35,676 nucleotides of DNA, from assembly GCA_021811425.1 (NCBI GenBank), contig JAJZPA010000010.1, positions 1-35,676 of the forward strand. Reading direction: 5' to 3'. Of the stretch, positions 7,776-16,937 are shown one piece after another. The notes beneath the pieces were generated by a model, which saw nothing but the letters and a program-made list of their open reading frames with translations, was not told the origin of the DNA and did no database searches. The DNA is from Bacillota bacterium (GTDB lineage: Bacteria; Bacillota; Desulfitobacteriia; Desulfitobacteriales; Desulfitobacteriaceae). Positions within the stretch are counted from its first letter, which is position 1. Each line of letters opens with the position of its first letter. A program made the translations under genes and the position numbers.

Positions 7776-9002
7776 GTGACAGCAAAGTCCATTGCCATCA
7801 TCGTAACTGTTGATACAAAGGAGTTAGAAGCCAGATATCTGCATGAATTCATTAGCTCTCGGGGGTGGGATGCTCCGGTAATCGATGTCAGTACGCGTCA
7901 TCCCCATACGTTCCAAGTGGCGTTTTCGCGGGAAGAAGTCAGTCGCTCCGGCGGAGTTGAATTTGGAGACCTAGCTGCTTTGCGACGGGATGCTATCATG
8001 CAAACGATGGGTGGGGGAGCGGGCAATATTCTCAAACAACTCTATGCACGGGGACAATTGGCTGGAGTTTTGGCTATAGGCGGGAACCAAGGTACAGCAA
8101 TCGCTGCCATTGCCATGCGAACTTTACCGATCGGTGTACCAAAATTGATTGTCTCTACCGTCGCTTCCGGGAATGTCCGTCCTTATGTGGAGTATAAAGA
8201 TATCGCCATGTTGTTCTCTGTTTCAGACATTCTTGGGGGGCCCAATACAGTCAGTCGCACGATTTTGAGCAATGCTGCCGGAGCAGTCATGGGGATGGCC
8301 CTTAACGGAGAACCGCTGAAAGCTGGCGGGAAGCCCGTGATTTCTGTCACAGCTTTTGGTAATACGGATGCAGCAGTGACAGCTTCCCGTAAGCTCTTGG
8401 TCGAACAGGGTTATGAAGTTATAGCTTTCCATGCCTCTGGAGCGTCTGGTTCTGCCATGGAAGACATCATTGAACAGGGATTAATACAAGGAGTTCTCGA
8501 TCTTACGACCCACGAGTTGGTTGGAGAAATTTTTGGTCAAGACATTTACACGCCCTTGCGACCGCGTCTGGAAACTGCAGGTAAATTGGGGATTCCTCAG
8601 GTCATTGCTCCAGGGGGGCTGGACTATTTTTGCTTTGGTCCGGCAGAGAGTATTCCTGATGCTTTCAGAAAGCGAAAGACCCATTATCATAACCCGTATA
8701 ATACCAATGTGAGAACGACTAAGGAGGAATTGCTTAAGATTGGGGAGGTTCTGGCAGAGAAAGCGAATGCTGCTAAAGGTCCGGTTGCCATTCTGATTCC
8801 CTTGTTAGGTTGGTCGGAAAATGGCAGGTACGGCGGCCCTCTTTACGATCCAGAGGCTGATTCCGCCTTGGTAGAGGCTCTGGAGGACCATTTAGGGCCA
8901 GGAATTCGGTTGATCAAAGTGGAAGCGAATATTAACGATCCAATTTTTGCGCAGACAGCCGTTCGGGTTTTTCAGGAGTTAAACAAAAGCATGATTTTGT
9001 AA
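7776..9002 (+). CDS. Tm-1-like ATP-binding domain / UPF0261 family protein
   Basis: IAIIVTVDTKELEARYLHEFISSRGW, MGGGAGNILKQL, GGNQGTAIAAIAMRTLPIGVPKLIVSTVASGNVRPYV, GGLDYFCFG, PLLGWSENGRYGGPLYDPEAD; GTG start. Confidence 0.9.
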   Translation: MTAKSIAIIVTVDTKELEARYLHEFISSRGWDAPVIDVSTRHPHTFQVAFSREEVSRSGGVEFGDLAALRRDAIMQTMGGGAGNILKQLYARGQLAGVLAIGGNQGTAIAAIAMRTLPIGVPKLIVSTVASGNVRPYVEYKDIAMLFSVSDILGGPNTVSRTILSNAAGAVMGMALNGEPLKAGGKPVISVTAFGNTDAAVTASRKLLVEQGYEVIAFHASGASGSAMEDIIEQGLIQGVLDLTTHELVGEIFGQDIYTPLRPRLETAGKLGIPQVIAPGGLDYFCFGPAESIPDAFRKRKTHYHNPYNTNVRTTKEELLKIGEVLAEKANAAKGPVAILIPLLGWSENGRYGGPLYDPEADSALVEALEDHLGPGIRLIKVEANINDPIFAQTAVRVFQELNKSMIL

Positions 9003-9018
9003 AAGGAGGCTAAAAAAT

Positions 9019-10095
9019 ATGAATTTTGAAATTCCGAATAAGATGAAAGCCCTTGTATTGTATGCGAAAGACGATGTGCGTATGGCCGAAAAGCCAGTGC
9101 CGAAGCCTGGCCCCGGAGAGGTGCTAATAAAGGTTGAAGCCTGTGGAATTTGTGGTACAGACGTAAAGATTATAACTAAGGGTATGCCTAAAATGCCCCC
9201 CTACGGTGATTTTACTTTCGGACATGAGTGGGCAGGGACGGTGGTAGCTTTAGGTGAGACCGTCGATGAATTTCATGTTGGAGATCGGGTTGCCATTGAA
9301 GCTCATAAAGGATGCGGCCGCTGTGATAATTGTTTAGCCGGGAACTATACAGCTTGTTTAAATTACGGACGTTTGGACAAAGGTCATCGCACCTCGGGAA
9401 TGACAGTAGACGGAGGTTTTGCGGAATACGCCGTACAGCATATTAATTCGATTTACAAGATTCCTGATAACATTTCATTTGTCGAAGCGACGTATGTAAC
9501 TACGGCCGGTTGTGCACTTTATGCCATTGATAAGGTAGGAGGCTATATTTCCGGCGACACCGTATTAATTATCGGGCCAGGCCCCATCGGACTGTCTGTT
9601 GTGCAGGGAGCCAAGGCACTAGGTGCCGACAAGATCATCTTGGTTGGTACGCGAGCCGACCGCTTGGCTAAGGGGATGGAATTAGGGGCGACCCATACCA
9701 TAAATATTCGTGAAGAGGCCAATCCGGTAGCTAAGGTGATGGAGATTACGGACGGAAAAGGAGCCGAGAAAGTATTCGAATGTGCCGGAAATACAGAATC
9801 TTTTGAGTTGGCAATCAAGTCCACCAAAAAAGGTGGTGATGTCTGCTTGGTTTCTTTCTACAAAGAACCGGTTACCGCAAATTTGGATTATGTCGTTTTG
9901 AATCAGATTACGTTATTTTCCGTACGTGGTGAAGGTAACTCCAATTGCAAAAGAGCCTTGTCATTGATGTCACAAGGGAGGATTGATGCTAAGCCGATCA
10001 TGACGCATACGTTCCCGCTGGAAGAATTCCATACAGGTTTAGACTATTTTGTTAATCGCAAGGACGGGGCGATGAAAGTAGTTATTATTCCGTAA
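9019..10095 (+). CDS. Zinc-type MDR alcohol/polyol dehydrogenase
   Basis: GHEWAGTVVALG, CGRCDNCLAGNYTAC structural-Zn lobe, Rossmann GPGPIGLSVVQGAKALGA. Confidence 0.93.
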   Translation: MNFEIPNKMKALVLYAKDDVRMAEKPVPKPGPGEVLIKVEACGICGTDVKIITKGMPKMPPYGDFTFGHEWAGTVVALGETVDEFHVGDRVAIEAHKGCGRCDNCLAGNYTACLNYGRLDKGHRTSGMTVDGGFAEYAVQHINSIYKIPDNISFVEATYVTTAGCALYAIDKVGGYISGDTVLIIGPGPIGLSVVQGAKALGADKIILVGTRADRLAKGMELGATHTINIREEANPVAKVMEITDGKGAEKVFECAGNTESFELAIKSTKKGGDVCLVSFYKEPVTANLDYVVLNQITLFSVRGEGNSNCKRALSLMSQGRIDAKPIMTHTFPLEEFHTGLDYFVNRKDGAMKVVIIP

Positions 10096-10167
10096 TTCCG
10101 ATTTTTGAGAATGGTAAAACGTGTTGGAAGTGTTATTTCAGAAAAATGCTAAAAGGGGGATAAAAAA

Positions 10168-11613
10168 ATGGCGGAAGTTGTAGTCAAGACAAATACACCC
10201 ATGAAATTAAATAACAAATTAGTTCACTTTGTCATTGGCATAGTTATTCTTCTGGGCTTCTTCTTTATTATACCCCAGCCTAACGGCTTAAAACCGGCGG
10301 CGATGTACACTTTCGGGATCATGATTACAACCGTTTACTGGTGGCTGACTGAAACATTACCTATTCCTATCACGGCCATGATGGTGCCCATCATGCTTCA
10401 TTTGATGGGTGTTCTCACCATTGACAAGACGATTACTCAGACCTTCGGGGACAGTTTCGTACCGTTTTTGATCGGCGTTCTGGCTCTTTCGGTTGCTTTT
10501 ACCAAATCCGGTTTGGGTAAACGGATAACCTATCTGCTGCTTTCAGTTTCAGGAACAAAAACCTATCGGGTTATCGGTATTTATCTCTTTGTGTCATTTG
10601 TAATTTCGATGTTTATTACAGATGTCGCCGTTGTTGCCATGATGTTACCCATCACTGTCGGTTTGTTGCAGTCTGTTGATGCCAAACCCGGAGAGAGCAA
10701 TTTGGGTCGGGGACTGATGATGGCCATCATGTTCGGTTCGACTCTTGGGGGGATATGTACACCTTCTGGGGTAGCTTCAAATGTGATTACGATGAGCTTT
10801 ATTACCAAAAGTGCAAAAGTGGGTATCACTTTCCTCCAGTGGACGGCAATCGCTACACCGATTTTCATAATCGTCGGATTGATTACGTGGTGGTTGATTT
10901 TAAAGATCTTTCCGCCGGAAATGAAAGAGCTCCCTCTCGGTGAAGAAACGATTAAGGGCGAATTGGCGAAAATGGGATCATGGACCGTTGAAGAGATAAG
11001 TACCTTGGTTATCTTTCTGGTGGCAGTTGTCCTCTGGCTTACCGGCCAATGGAATAAATTACCAATTGCCTTTGTTTCACTAGCGATCTTAGGATTACTA
11101 GCTATTCCGAAATATGGGGTTTTCAAAACATGGGGAGATGTAGAGAAACATTTGGAATGGGGTGCCTTATTGCTTGTTGTGGGCGGTTTTGCCCTAGGAA
11201 TAGCCGCAACCCAAAGCGGGCTGGCATCTTGGGTTGCCCTAAGAGCATTAAAACCAATGGCTGCATTGCCATTATTTCTGCAGCCCCTGGCAACTACCCT
11301 TTTAGTGGCTGTAGATTCACTTGGTTTTTCTAGTTTTACCGCTGCTGCCTCAGTTAACGTTCCTTTTATTATAGCCTACGCTCAGCAAAACGGTTTACCA
11401 GTTTTAACACTGGCTATGGCAGCAGGTTTTGCTTCCTCAACCCACTTCATTCTGGTTACCGAAAGCCCCTCCTTTGTGTTGCCATATGCCTTTGGATATT
11501 TTAGCTTTAAGGATCTATTTAAAATTGGGATTATTGTTACTTTGATTAGTGCAGTAGGAATCTCGGCCGGATTCATTTTAGCCGGAATGCCCGCTGGACT
11601 ACCACTGCATTGA
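10168..11613 (+). CDS. DASS/SLC13-family anion:sodium symporter
   Basis: Polytopic; TETLPIPITAMMVPIM, MFGSTLGGICTPSGVASN, FILVTESPSFVLPYAFGYFSFKDLFKIG. Confidence 0.9.
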   Translation: MAEVVVKTNTPMKLNNKLVHFVIGIVILLGFFFIIPQPNGLKPAAMYTFGIMITTVYWWLTETLPIPITAMMVPIMLHLMGVLTIDKTITQTFGDSFVPFLIGVLALSVAFTKSGLGKRITYLLLSVSGTKTYRVIGIYLFVSFVISMFITDVAVVAMMLPITVGLLQSVDAKPGESNLGRGLMMAIMFGSTLGGICTPSGVASNVITMSFITKSAKVGITFLQWTAIATPIFIIVGLITWWLILKIFPPEMKELPLGEETIKGELAKMGSWTVEEISTLVIFLVAVVLWLTGQWNKLPIAFVSLAILGLLAIPKYGVFKTWGDVEKHLEWGALLLVVGGFALGIAATQSGLASWVALRALKPMAALPLFLQPLATTLLVAVDSLGFSSFTAAASVNVPFIIAYAQQNGLPVLTLAMAAGFASSTHFILVTESPSFVLPYAFGYFSFKDLFKIGIIVTLISAVGISAGFILAGMPAGLPLH

Positions 11614-11711
11614 ACGATTTTTGAAGAGAGATTCTTTCACTTTTCCAGTTTTGTCGCTGCCTCCTTGTCCCACACCTAGCAGGTTCCCCGAGAAGAAAGA
11701 GGTTCCAAGGA

Positions 11712-13115
11712 ATGTTTAAGTCAAAACGGGGATTGGTCACCGGAAAAGACGATGTTTTTGTGCAAGTTCACGAGATTGAGTTACAGAAGTTAATTGGTGC
11801 CTTTACGAATCTTGATTTCCAAAAGCAGTTAGACATCAATCTCCCACTTTCAAGCCCCTGCTATCCTTTGCTCGAAGCATTCAATAAGTCCATGGAAAAG
11901 CGCGAGGCAGCTGGCGTTAAGGCTTTGAGAGATGTGAATTCCCGAGTCGAACGTATGGCCAACCTAACATCCATACGTGACATGGCGGAACATATCCTGG
12001 AACAGGCAAATCATCTCAACAAAATGGCTGCAGAAGCCGTGGAAATGGAAGCCGCATCAAGCCAAATTGCTAATTCGACCAACAACGCCTCTGCTTTCAT
12101 TGACCAATCAGTTGTCACTGGTATGTCTGGTGTAGAGAAAATTAAACAGGCGCTTTCTCTTGTCGAGGATTCCTTTGTGGACTTTCAGGAGGTAACTGTT
12201 CAAGCACGGGAAGTCCTAACCTCTATGGGGGAAATCGAGCAAATCGTGGGCGTAATTGCAGGCGTCGCAGAACAGACTAATCTCTTAGCCTTAAATGCTG
12301 CCATCGAAGCTGCTCGGGCAGGAGAACAGGGGAGAGGTTTTGCCGTTGTTGCCGACGAAGTACGTAAACTTGCCGAACACACGAAGACTTCTGTAGTTGA
12401 TGTGAGACTGAAGATTGGTAATTTGAGTCAAAACTCAGGCCAAACCGCCAACAAGATGTTGGCAGTGACCCAAACTATGCAGGGTGGGCGGAATACCTTG
12501 CATGATGCCGGCGCGGCAGTCGAACAAATCATGCAGAACGTACAAGCGGTTGCGGAAGACATTCGCCAGGTGGCAGCAGGAAATGAAGAACTTAGCGTTA
12601 CCGTTCAGGAGTTCAGCGGTCACATTTCGGCTTTGGCTCAATCAGCGGAGGTTACCAAGCGTTCTGTTGATGAGGCAGGCAGAGTTATTTACGATATTAA
12701 TCGGGAGTTAGCGGATCTACGCGATCAACGGATCGGTCAGACTCCAGAACTTGACTTGCTGGAAGCTGTAGCAATATGGAAAACAGATGACCATATACTG
12801 ATTTGGCACATCTACAATATGTTGCTAGGCTTCGAAAATCTTGAACTGGAAACGCTTGGAAGCGCAAGGGACAGTCGTTTGGGACGATGGATCAACAGTC
12901 CGGCTTCAGCTAGTTACCAATCAGAAATGTTGTTTAACGAGCTCAAGAACACTCACGTGCAGTTCTTTGACCTAGGCTGTAATGCAGCCAAGGCCTTGTT
13001 GCAAGGTGATCGGATGAAAGCTGAATATTTTGTGGAGCAAATGGTTCTTGCCTCCAACAAGGTTAACTACTTATTAGATGATCTGCAGGTTCTGGTCAAG
13101 GGCAATAGATCCTAA
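11712..13115 (+). CDS. Soluble methyl-accepting chemotaxis protein with degenerate C-terminal CZB-like domain
   Basis: MCP tip [51 protein letters not shown]; no TM segment evident; [10 protein letters not shown]...DSRLGRWI...THVQFF resembles CZB. Confidence 0.88.
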   Translation: MFKSKRGLVTGKDDVFVQVHEIELQKLIGAFTNLDFQKQLDINLPLSSPCYPLLEAFNKSMEKREAAGVKALRDVNSRVERMANLTSIRDMAEHILEQANHLNKMAAEAVEMEAASSQIANSTNNASAFIDQSVVTGMSGVEKIKQALSLVEDSFVDFQEVTVQAREVLTSMGEIEQIVGVIAGVAEQTNLLALNAAIEAARAGEQGRGFAVVADEVRKLAEHTKTSVVDVRLKIGNLSQNSGQTANKMLAVTQTMQGGRNTLHDAGAAVEQIMQNVQAVAEDIRQVAAGNEELSVTVQEFSGHISALAQSAEVTKRSVDEAGRVIYDINRELADLRDQRIGQTPELDLLEAVAIWKTDDHILIWHIYNMLLGFENLELETLGSARDSRLGRWINSPASASYQSEMLFNELKNTHVQFFDLGCNAAKALLQGDRMKAEYFVEQMVLASNKVNYLLDDLQVLVKGNRS

Positions 13116-13163
13116 TCTCTACGCGGGACCTAGTCCTGAAGATCACTCGTCAGTTTTAACTGC

Positions 13164-13203
13164 GGTCGCGCTGTGCGTTAACAAGCGACCTTTTTCTTTT
13201 TAG
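13164..13203 (+). terminator. Intrinsic terminator ending the cassette
   Basis: GGTCGC(13164-13169)...GCGACC(13185-13190) followed by TTTTTCTTTTT. Confidence 0.75.
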
Positions 13204-13245
13204 AGGGCAAATCCATAATGTATGAAGCATATTAAGTATGTTAAT

Positions 13246-13275
13246 TGGGTTTGAGTGGGTTTGAATTGGGTTTGA
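13246..13275 (+). repeat. Three direct repeats TGGGTTTGA upstream of rpoB promoter
   Basis: TGGGTTTGA at 13246, 13256 and 13267 (10- and 11-bp pitch). Confidence 0.9.
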
Positions 13276-13303
13276 GATTTCTTTGGATTAGGAGCCTTAC
13301 CCC

Positions 13304-13332
13304 TTGACGTTTTTGTATTGCCTTGGTATAAT
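13304..13332 (+). promoter_or_regulatory. Putative rpoBC promoter
   Basis: TTGACG-17-TATAAT. Confidence 0.8.
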
Positions 13333-13568
13333 TAAAAACTGCTACCGTTAGTAAAATTGGTAGATCCTGCCCATTCTTAATGGTGGATGGGAAAAGATCC
13401 ATGCATAAGCCAAGAGTATTGGGGAGATAATAATTGGGTGTTTGTACCTTAAACTGGGAAAACCCATAGATAGTGGAAGCGAGGTTATTTTTGGCCTTGC
13501 TTTTAGCTGTTTATGTCATATATTAGGAGCCTCAGGAGAGGAAAACAAACTCGAGGGGTGAAGCATTA

Positions 13569-16500
13569 ATGTTCTATCCTGTTAAGGTTGGGACGCGGGA
13601 GCGCTGGAGTTATTCCAGGATCCGGGAAGTCCTCGACATGCCAAATCTAATTGAAATCCAGCAGAACTCCTATCGATGGTTTCTCGACGAGGGGTTGCGC
13701 GAAATGTTTCACGACATTTCTCCGATTCAAGATTTTACAGGCAACCTCGTTTTGGAATTTATCGATTATAGCTTGGGTGAAGCTAAGTACGAAGTTGAAG
13801 AGTGTAAAGAACGCGATGTAACTTATGCGGCACCCCTGCGTGTGAAGGTTCGCTTGATCAACAAAGAAACGGGTGAAGTCAAAGAACAAGAGGTTTTCAT
13901 GGGGGATTTCCCTCTAATGACGGATAAAGGTACCTTTATCATCAACGGGGCTGAGCGCGTCATTGTCAGCCAACTCGTGCGTTCTCCCGGGGTATACTAT
14001 GCGGAACATATTGACCCTTCCGGGAAGAAGCTTTACGGGGCCACGGTGATTCCCAATCGGGGGGCTTGGCTCGAGTTTGAAAGCGATGTGAATGACAATC
14101 TTTATGTGCGGGTGGATAGGACGCGGAAACTCCCTGCTACCATTCTGATTCGGGCGTTGGGTTATAGCAGCAATGGCCATATTCTCGAATTGTTCAATGA
14201 TCACTCGTATGTGCGGGGGACGCTGGAAAGAGATAACTCTGAATCGACAGAGGAAGCTTTGGTTGAGATTTATAAACGCTTGCGGCCGGGAGAGCCTCCC
14301 ACAGTTGATAGCGCCCGCTCCCTTTTAGAAGCACTTTTCTTTGATCCAAAACGCTATGATCTGGCTAAGGTTGGTCGTTATAAGCTCAATCGCAAATTAG
14401 GCCTGGATATTCCGATGGATATCCGCCATTTAACGAAAGAGGACATCATTGCCTCTATGAGACGCATGCTTAATCTCATGGAGGGTGATGGACATAAAGA
14501 TGATATTGATCATTTAGGGAATCGGCGTTTGCGTTCAGTCGGTGAACTTCTCCAAAATCAGTTTCGTATTGGCTTGTCAAGAATGGAACGGGTTGTCCGT
14601 GAGCGCATGACGATCCAGGATGTCGATGTGATCACACCCCAGGTGTTGATCAACATCCGTCCGGTTGTGGCGGCGATCAAGGAATTTTTCGGAAGCAGCC
14701 AACTGTCTCAGTTTATGGATCAGACCAATCCCTTAGCTGAATTGACCCATAAACGGCGTTTAAGCGCCTTGGGGCCAGGCGGTTTGAGCCGGGAGCGCGC
14801 TGGGTTTGAAGTTCGCGATGTGCATCATTCCCACTATGGTCGGATGTGCCCGGTCGAGACCCCTGAAGGTCCGAATATCGGTTTGATTGGCTCGCTCAGT
14901 ACTTTCGGGCGGATCAATGAATACGGTTTTATTGAAGCGCCTTACCGCAAAGTAGATAAAGAACGGCATATGGTAACCGACGAGATTCACTATGTGACAG
15001 CCGATGAAGAGGAGAAATATGTCGTCGCCCAAGCGAACGCTCCACTGGATAAAGATGGGGTATTCCTCGGAGAAAAGATCGACGCAAGGCATGGACCGGA
15101 TTTTGTCTTGGTCGCTCCGGAGCGAATTGATTATATGGATGTTTCCCCGAAACAAATGGTGTCCATTGCGACGGCTCTTATCCCTTTCTTGGAGCATGAT
15201 GATGCCAACCGGGCTTTGATGGGTTCCAACATGCAGCGTCAGGCAGTTCCGCTTTTACGGACGGATTCACCCTATGTGGGCACGGGAATGGAATACAAGG
15301 CGGCCAAAGATTCGGGTGTCTGTGCTATCGCCAAGAAGCCCGGCGTTGTAGAACGATCCACCGCATGCGAAATTATCATTCGCCATGATGGCGGAACCGC
15401 AGAAAAACACAAGCTCTTAAAATATCTGCGTTCTAACCAGGGAACATGCATTAATCAACGCCCTATCGTCATGAAGGGTGAGCGGGTAGAGGCTGGCCAG
15501 ATCGTGGCGGATGGACCTTCCACCGACCACGGGGAGTTGGCTTTGGGACGTAATGTTCTCGTCGCTTTCATGACTTGGGAAGGGTACAATTACGAGGACG
15601 CGATTCTTATCAGCGAAAAGCTGGTGCGCGAGGATTATTATACCTCGATTCATATTGAAGAGTATGAGGCGGATGCTCGGGATACGAAGCTTGGTCCGGA
15701 AGAAATCACTCGAGATATTCCGAATGTCGGTGAAGATGTGCTGAAAGATTTGGATGATCGCGGGATTATCCGTATCGGTGCGGAAGTACGCCCTGGGGAC
15801 ATCTTGGTCGGTAAAGTAACCCCTAAAGGGGAAACTGAGCTCACGGCCGAAGAACGTCTGTTACGCGCGATTTTCGGTGAAAAGGCTAGGGAAGTTCGCG
15901 ATACCTCGCTCAGGGTTCCCCATGGTGAGGCTGGAAAAATCGTTGATGTCAAAGTCTTCACCCGAGAGAATGGAGACGAACTGGCCCCTGGGGTTAATGA
16001 ACTGGTTCGGGTCTATATTGCTCAAAAAAGAAAGATTTCAGTCGGCGACAAAATGGCAGGGCGTCATGGGAATAAGGGTGTTATTTCAAGAATCATGCGC
16101 CAGGAAGATATGCCTTTTATGCCTGACGGAACGCCTATCGAGATAGTCCTTAATCCATTAGGAGTGCCTTCCCGTATGAATTTAGGTCAAATCATGGAGA
16201 CACACCTGGGCTTGGCGGCCAAGACATTAGGAATTCGTGTAGCAACTCCTGTTTTTGATGGGGCTTCCGAAGATGACGTGTTTAAGACGCTGGAGAAAGC
16301 CGGGCTACCAGGAAAAGGGAAATCCATACTATATGATGGACGCACGGGCGAACCATTTGATAGCCCGGTTACCGTTGGCTACATGTATGTGTTAAAACTG
16401 CATCATTTGGTTGATGATAAGATCCATGCCCGATCGACCGGACCATACTCACTGGTTACCCAACAGCCACTTGGTGGCAAGGCACAGTTTGGCGGCCAAC

Positions 16501-16910
16501 GTTTTGGAGAAATGGAAGTGTGGGCACTTGAGGCCTACGGAGCAGCATACACGTTACAAGAGATTCTCACGGTAAAATCAGACGATGTGGTCGGTCGCGT
16601 GAAGACCTATGAGGCGATTGTAAAGGGCGAGAATATTCCTGAGCCCGGAGTTCCTGAATCCTTTAAGGTTCTGATCAAAGAACTTCAAAGCTTAGCCTTG
16701 GATATCCGGGTGCTCTCGGAAGATGATCGGGAAATTGAAATTCGGGAAATTGATGAGGATGTGACTGAAACCGCGAAGGAATTGGGGATTGATCTACATG
16801 AAGATTTGCCGATTGTGCAGACTCCGGTAGCTTCTGACGAAGAGGAAAAGGATTTCTTGGATGAAGAGGAGTCCTTGGATGATGAGACTGGGTTTGATGA
16901 TCTAGAGTAG
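13569..16910 (+). CDS. rpoB: DNA-directed RNA polymerase subunit beta
   Basis: Full-length RpoB ([64 protein letters not shown]). Confidence 0.99.
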   Translation: MFYPVKVGTRERWSYSRIREVLDMPNLIEIQQNSYRWFLDEGLREMFHDISPIQDFTGNLVLEFIDYSLGEAKYEVEECKERDVTYAAPLRVKVRLINKETGEVKEQEVFMGDFPLMTDKGTFIINGAERVIVSQLVRSPGVYYAEHIDPSGKKLYGATVIPNRGAWLEFESDVNDNLYVRVDRTRKLPATILIRALGYSSNGHILELFNDHSYVRGTLERDNSESTEEALVEIYKRLRPGEPPTVDSARSLLEALFFDPKRYDLAKVGRYKLNRKLGLDIPMDIRHLTKEDIIASMRRMLNLMEGDGHKDDIDHLGNRRLRSVGELLQNQFRIGLSRMERVVRERMTIQDVDVITPQVLINIRPVVAAIKEFFGSSQLSQFMDQTNPLAELTHKRRLSALGPGGLSRERAGFEVRDVHHSHYGRMCPVETPEGPNIGLIGSLSTFGRINEYGFIEAPYRKVDKERHMVTDEIHYVTADEEEKYVVAQANAPLDKDGVFLGEKIDARHGPDFVLVAPERIDYMDVSPKQMVSIATALIPFLEHDDANRALMGSNMQRQAVPLLRTDSPYVGTGMEYKAAKDSGVCAIAKKPGVVERSTACEIIIRHDGGTAEKHKLLKYLRSNQGTCINQRPIVMKGERVEAGQIVADGPSTDHGELALGRNVLVAFMTWEGYNYEDAILISEKLVREDYYTSIHIEEYEADARDTKLGPEEITRDIPNVGEDVLKDLDDRGIIRIGAEVRPGDILVGKVTPKGETELTAEERLLRAIFGEKAREVRDTSLRVPHGEAGKIVDVKVFTRENGDELAPGVNELVRVYIAQKRKISVGDKMAGRHGNKGVISRIMRQEDMPFMPDGTPIEIVLNPLGVPSRMNLGQIMETHLGLAAKTLGIRVATPVFDGASEDDVFKTLEKAGLPGKGKSILYDGRTGEPFDSPVTVGYMYVLKLHHLVDDKIHARSTGPYSLVTQQPLGGKAQFGGQRFGEMEVWALEAYGAAYTLQEILTVKSDDVVGRVKTYEAIVKGENIPEPGVPESFKVLIKELQSLALDIRVLSEDDREIEIREIDEDVTETAKELGIDLHEDLPIVQTPVASDEEEKDFLDEEESLDDETGFDDLE

Positions 16911-16937
16911 TCCCTGCGGGCGAAAGGAGAGAGAATC

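Noticed and set aside
10114-10133. GGTAAAACGTGTTGG before the DASS gene as an operator
   Set aside because: Only one half resembles the operator; likely chance.
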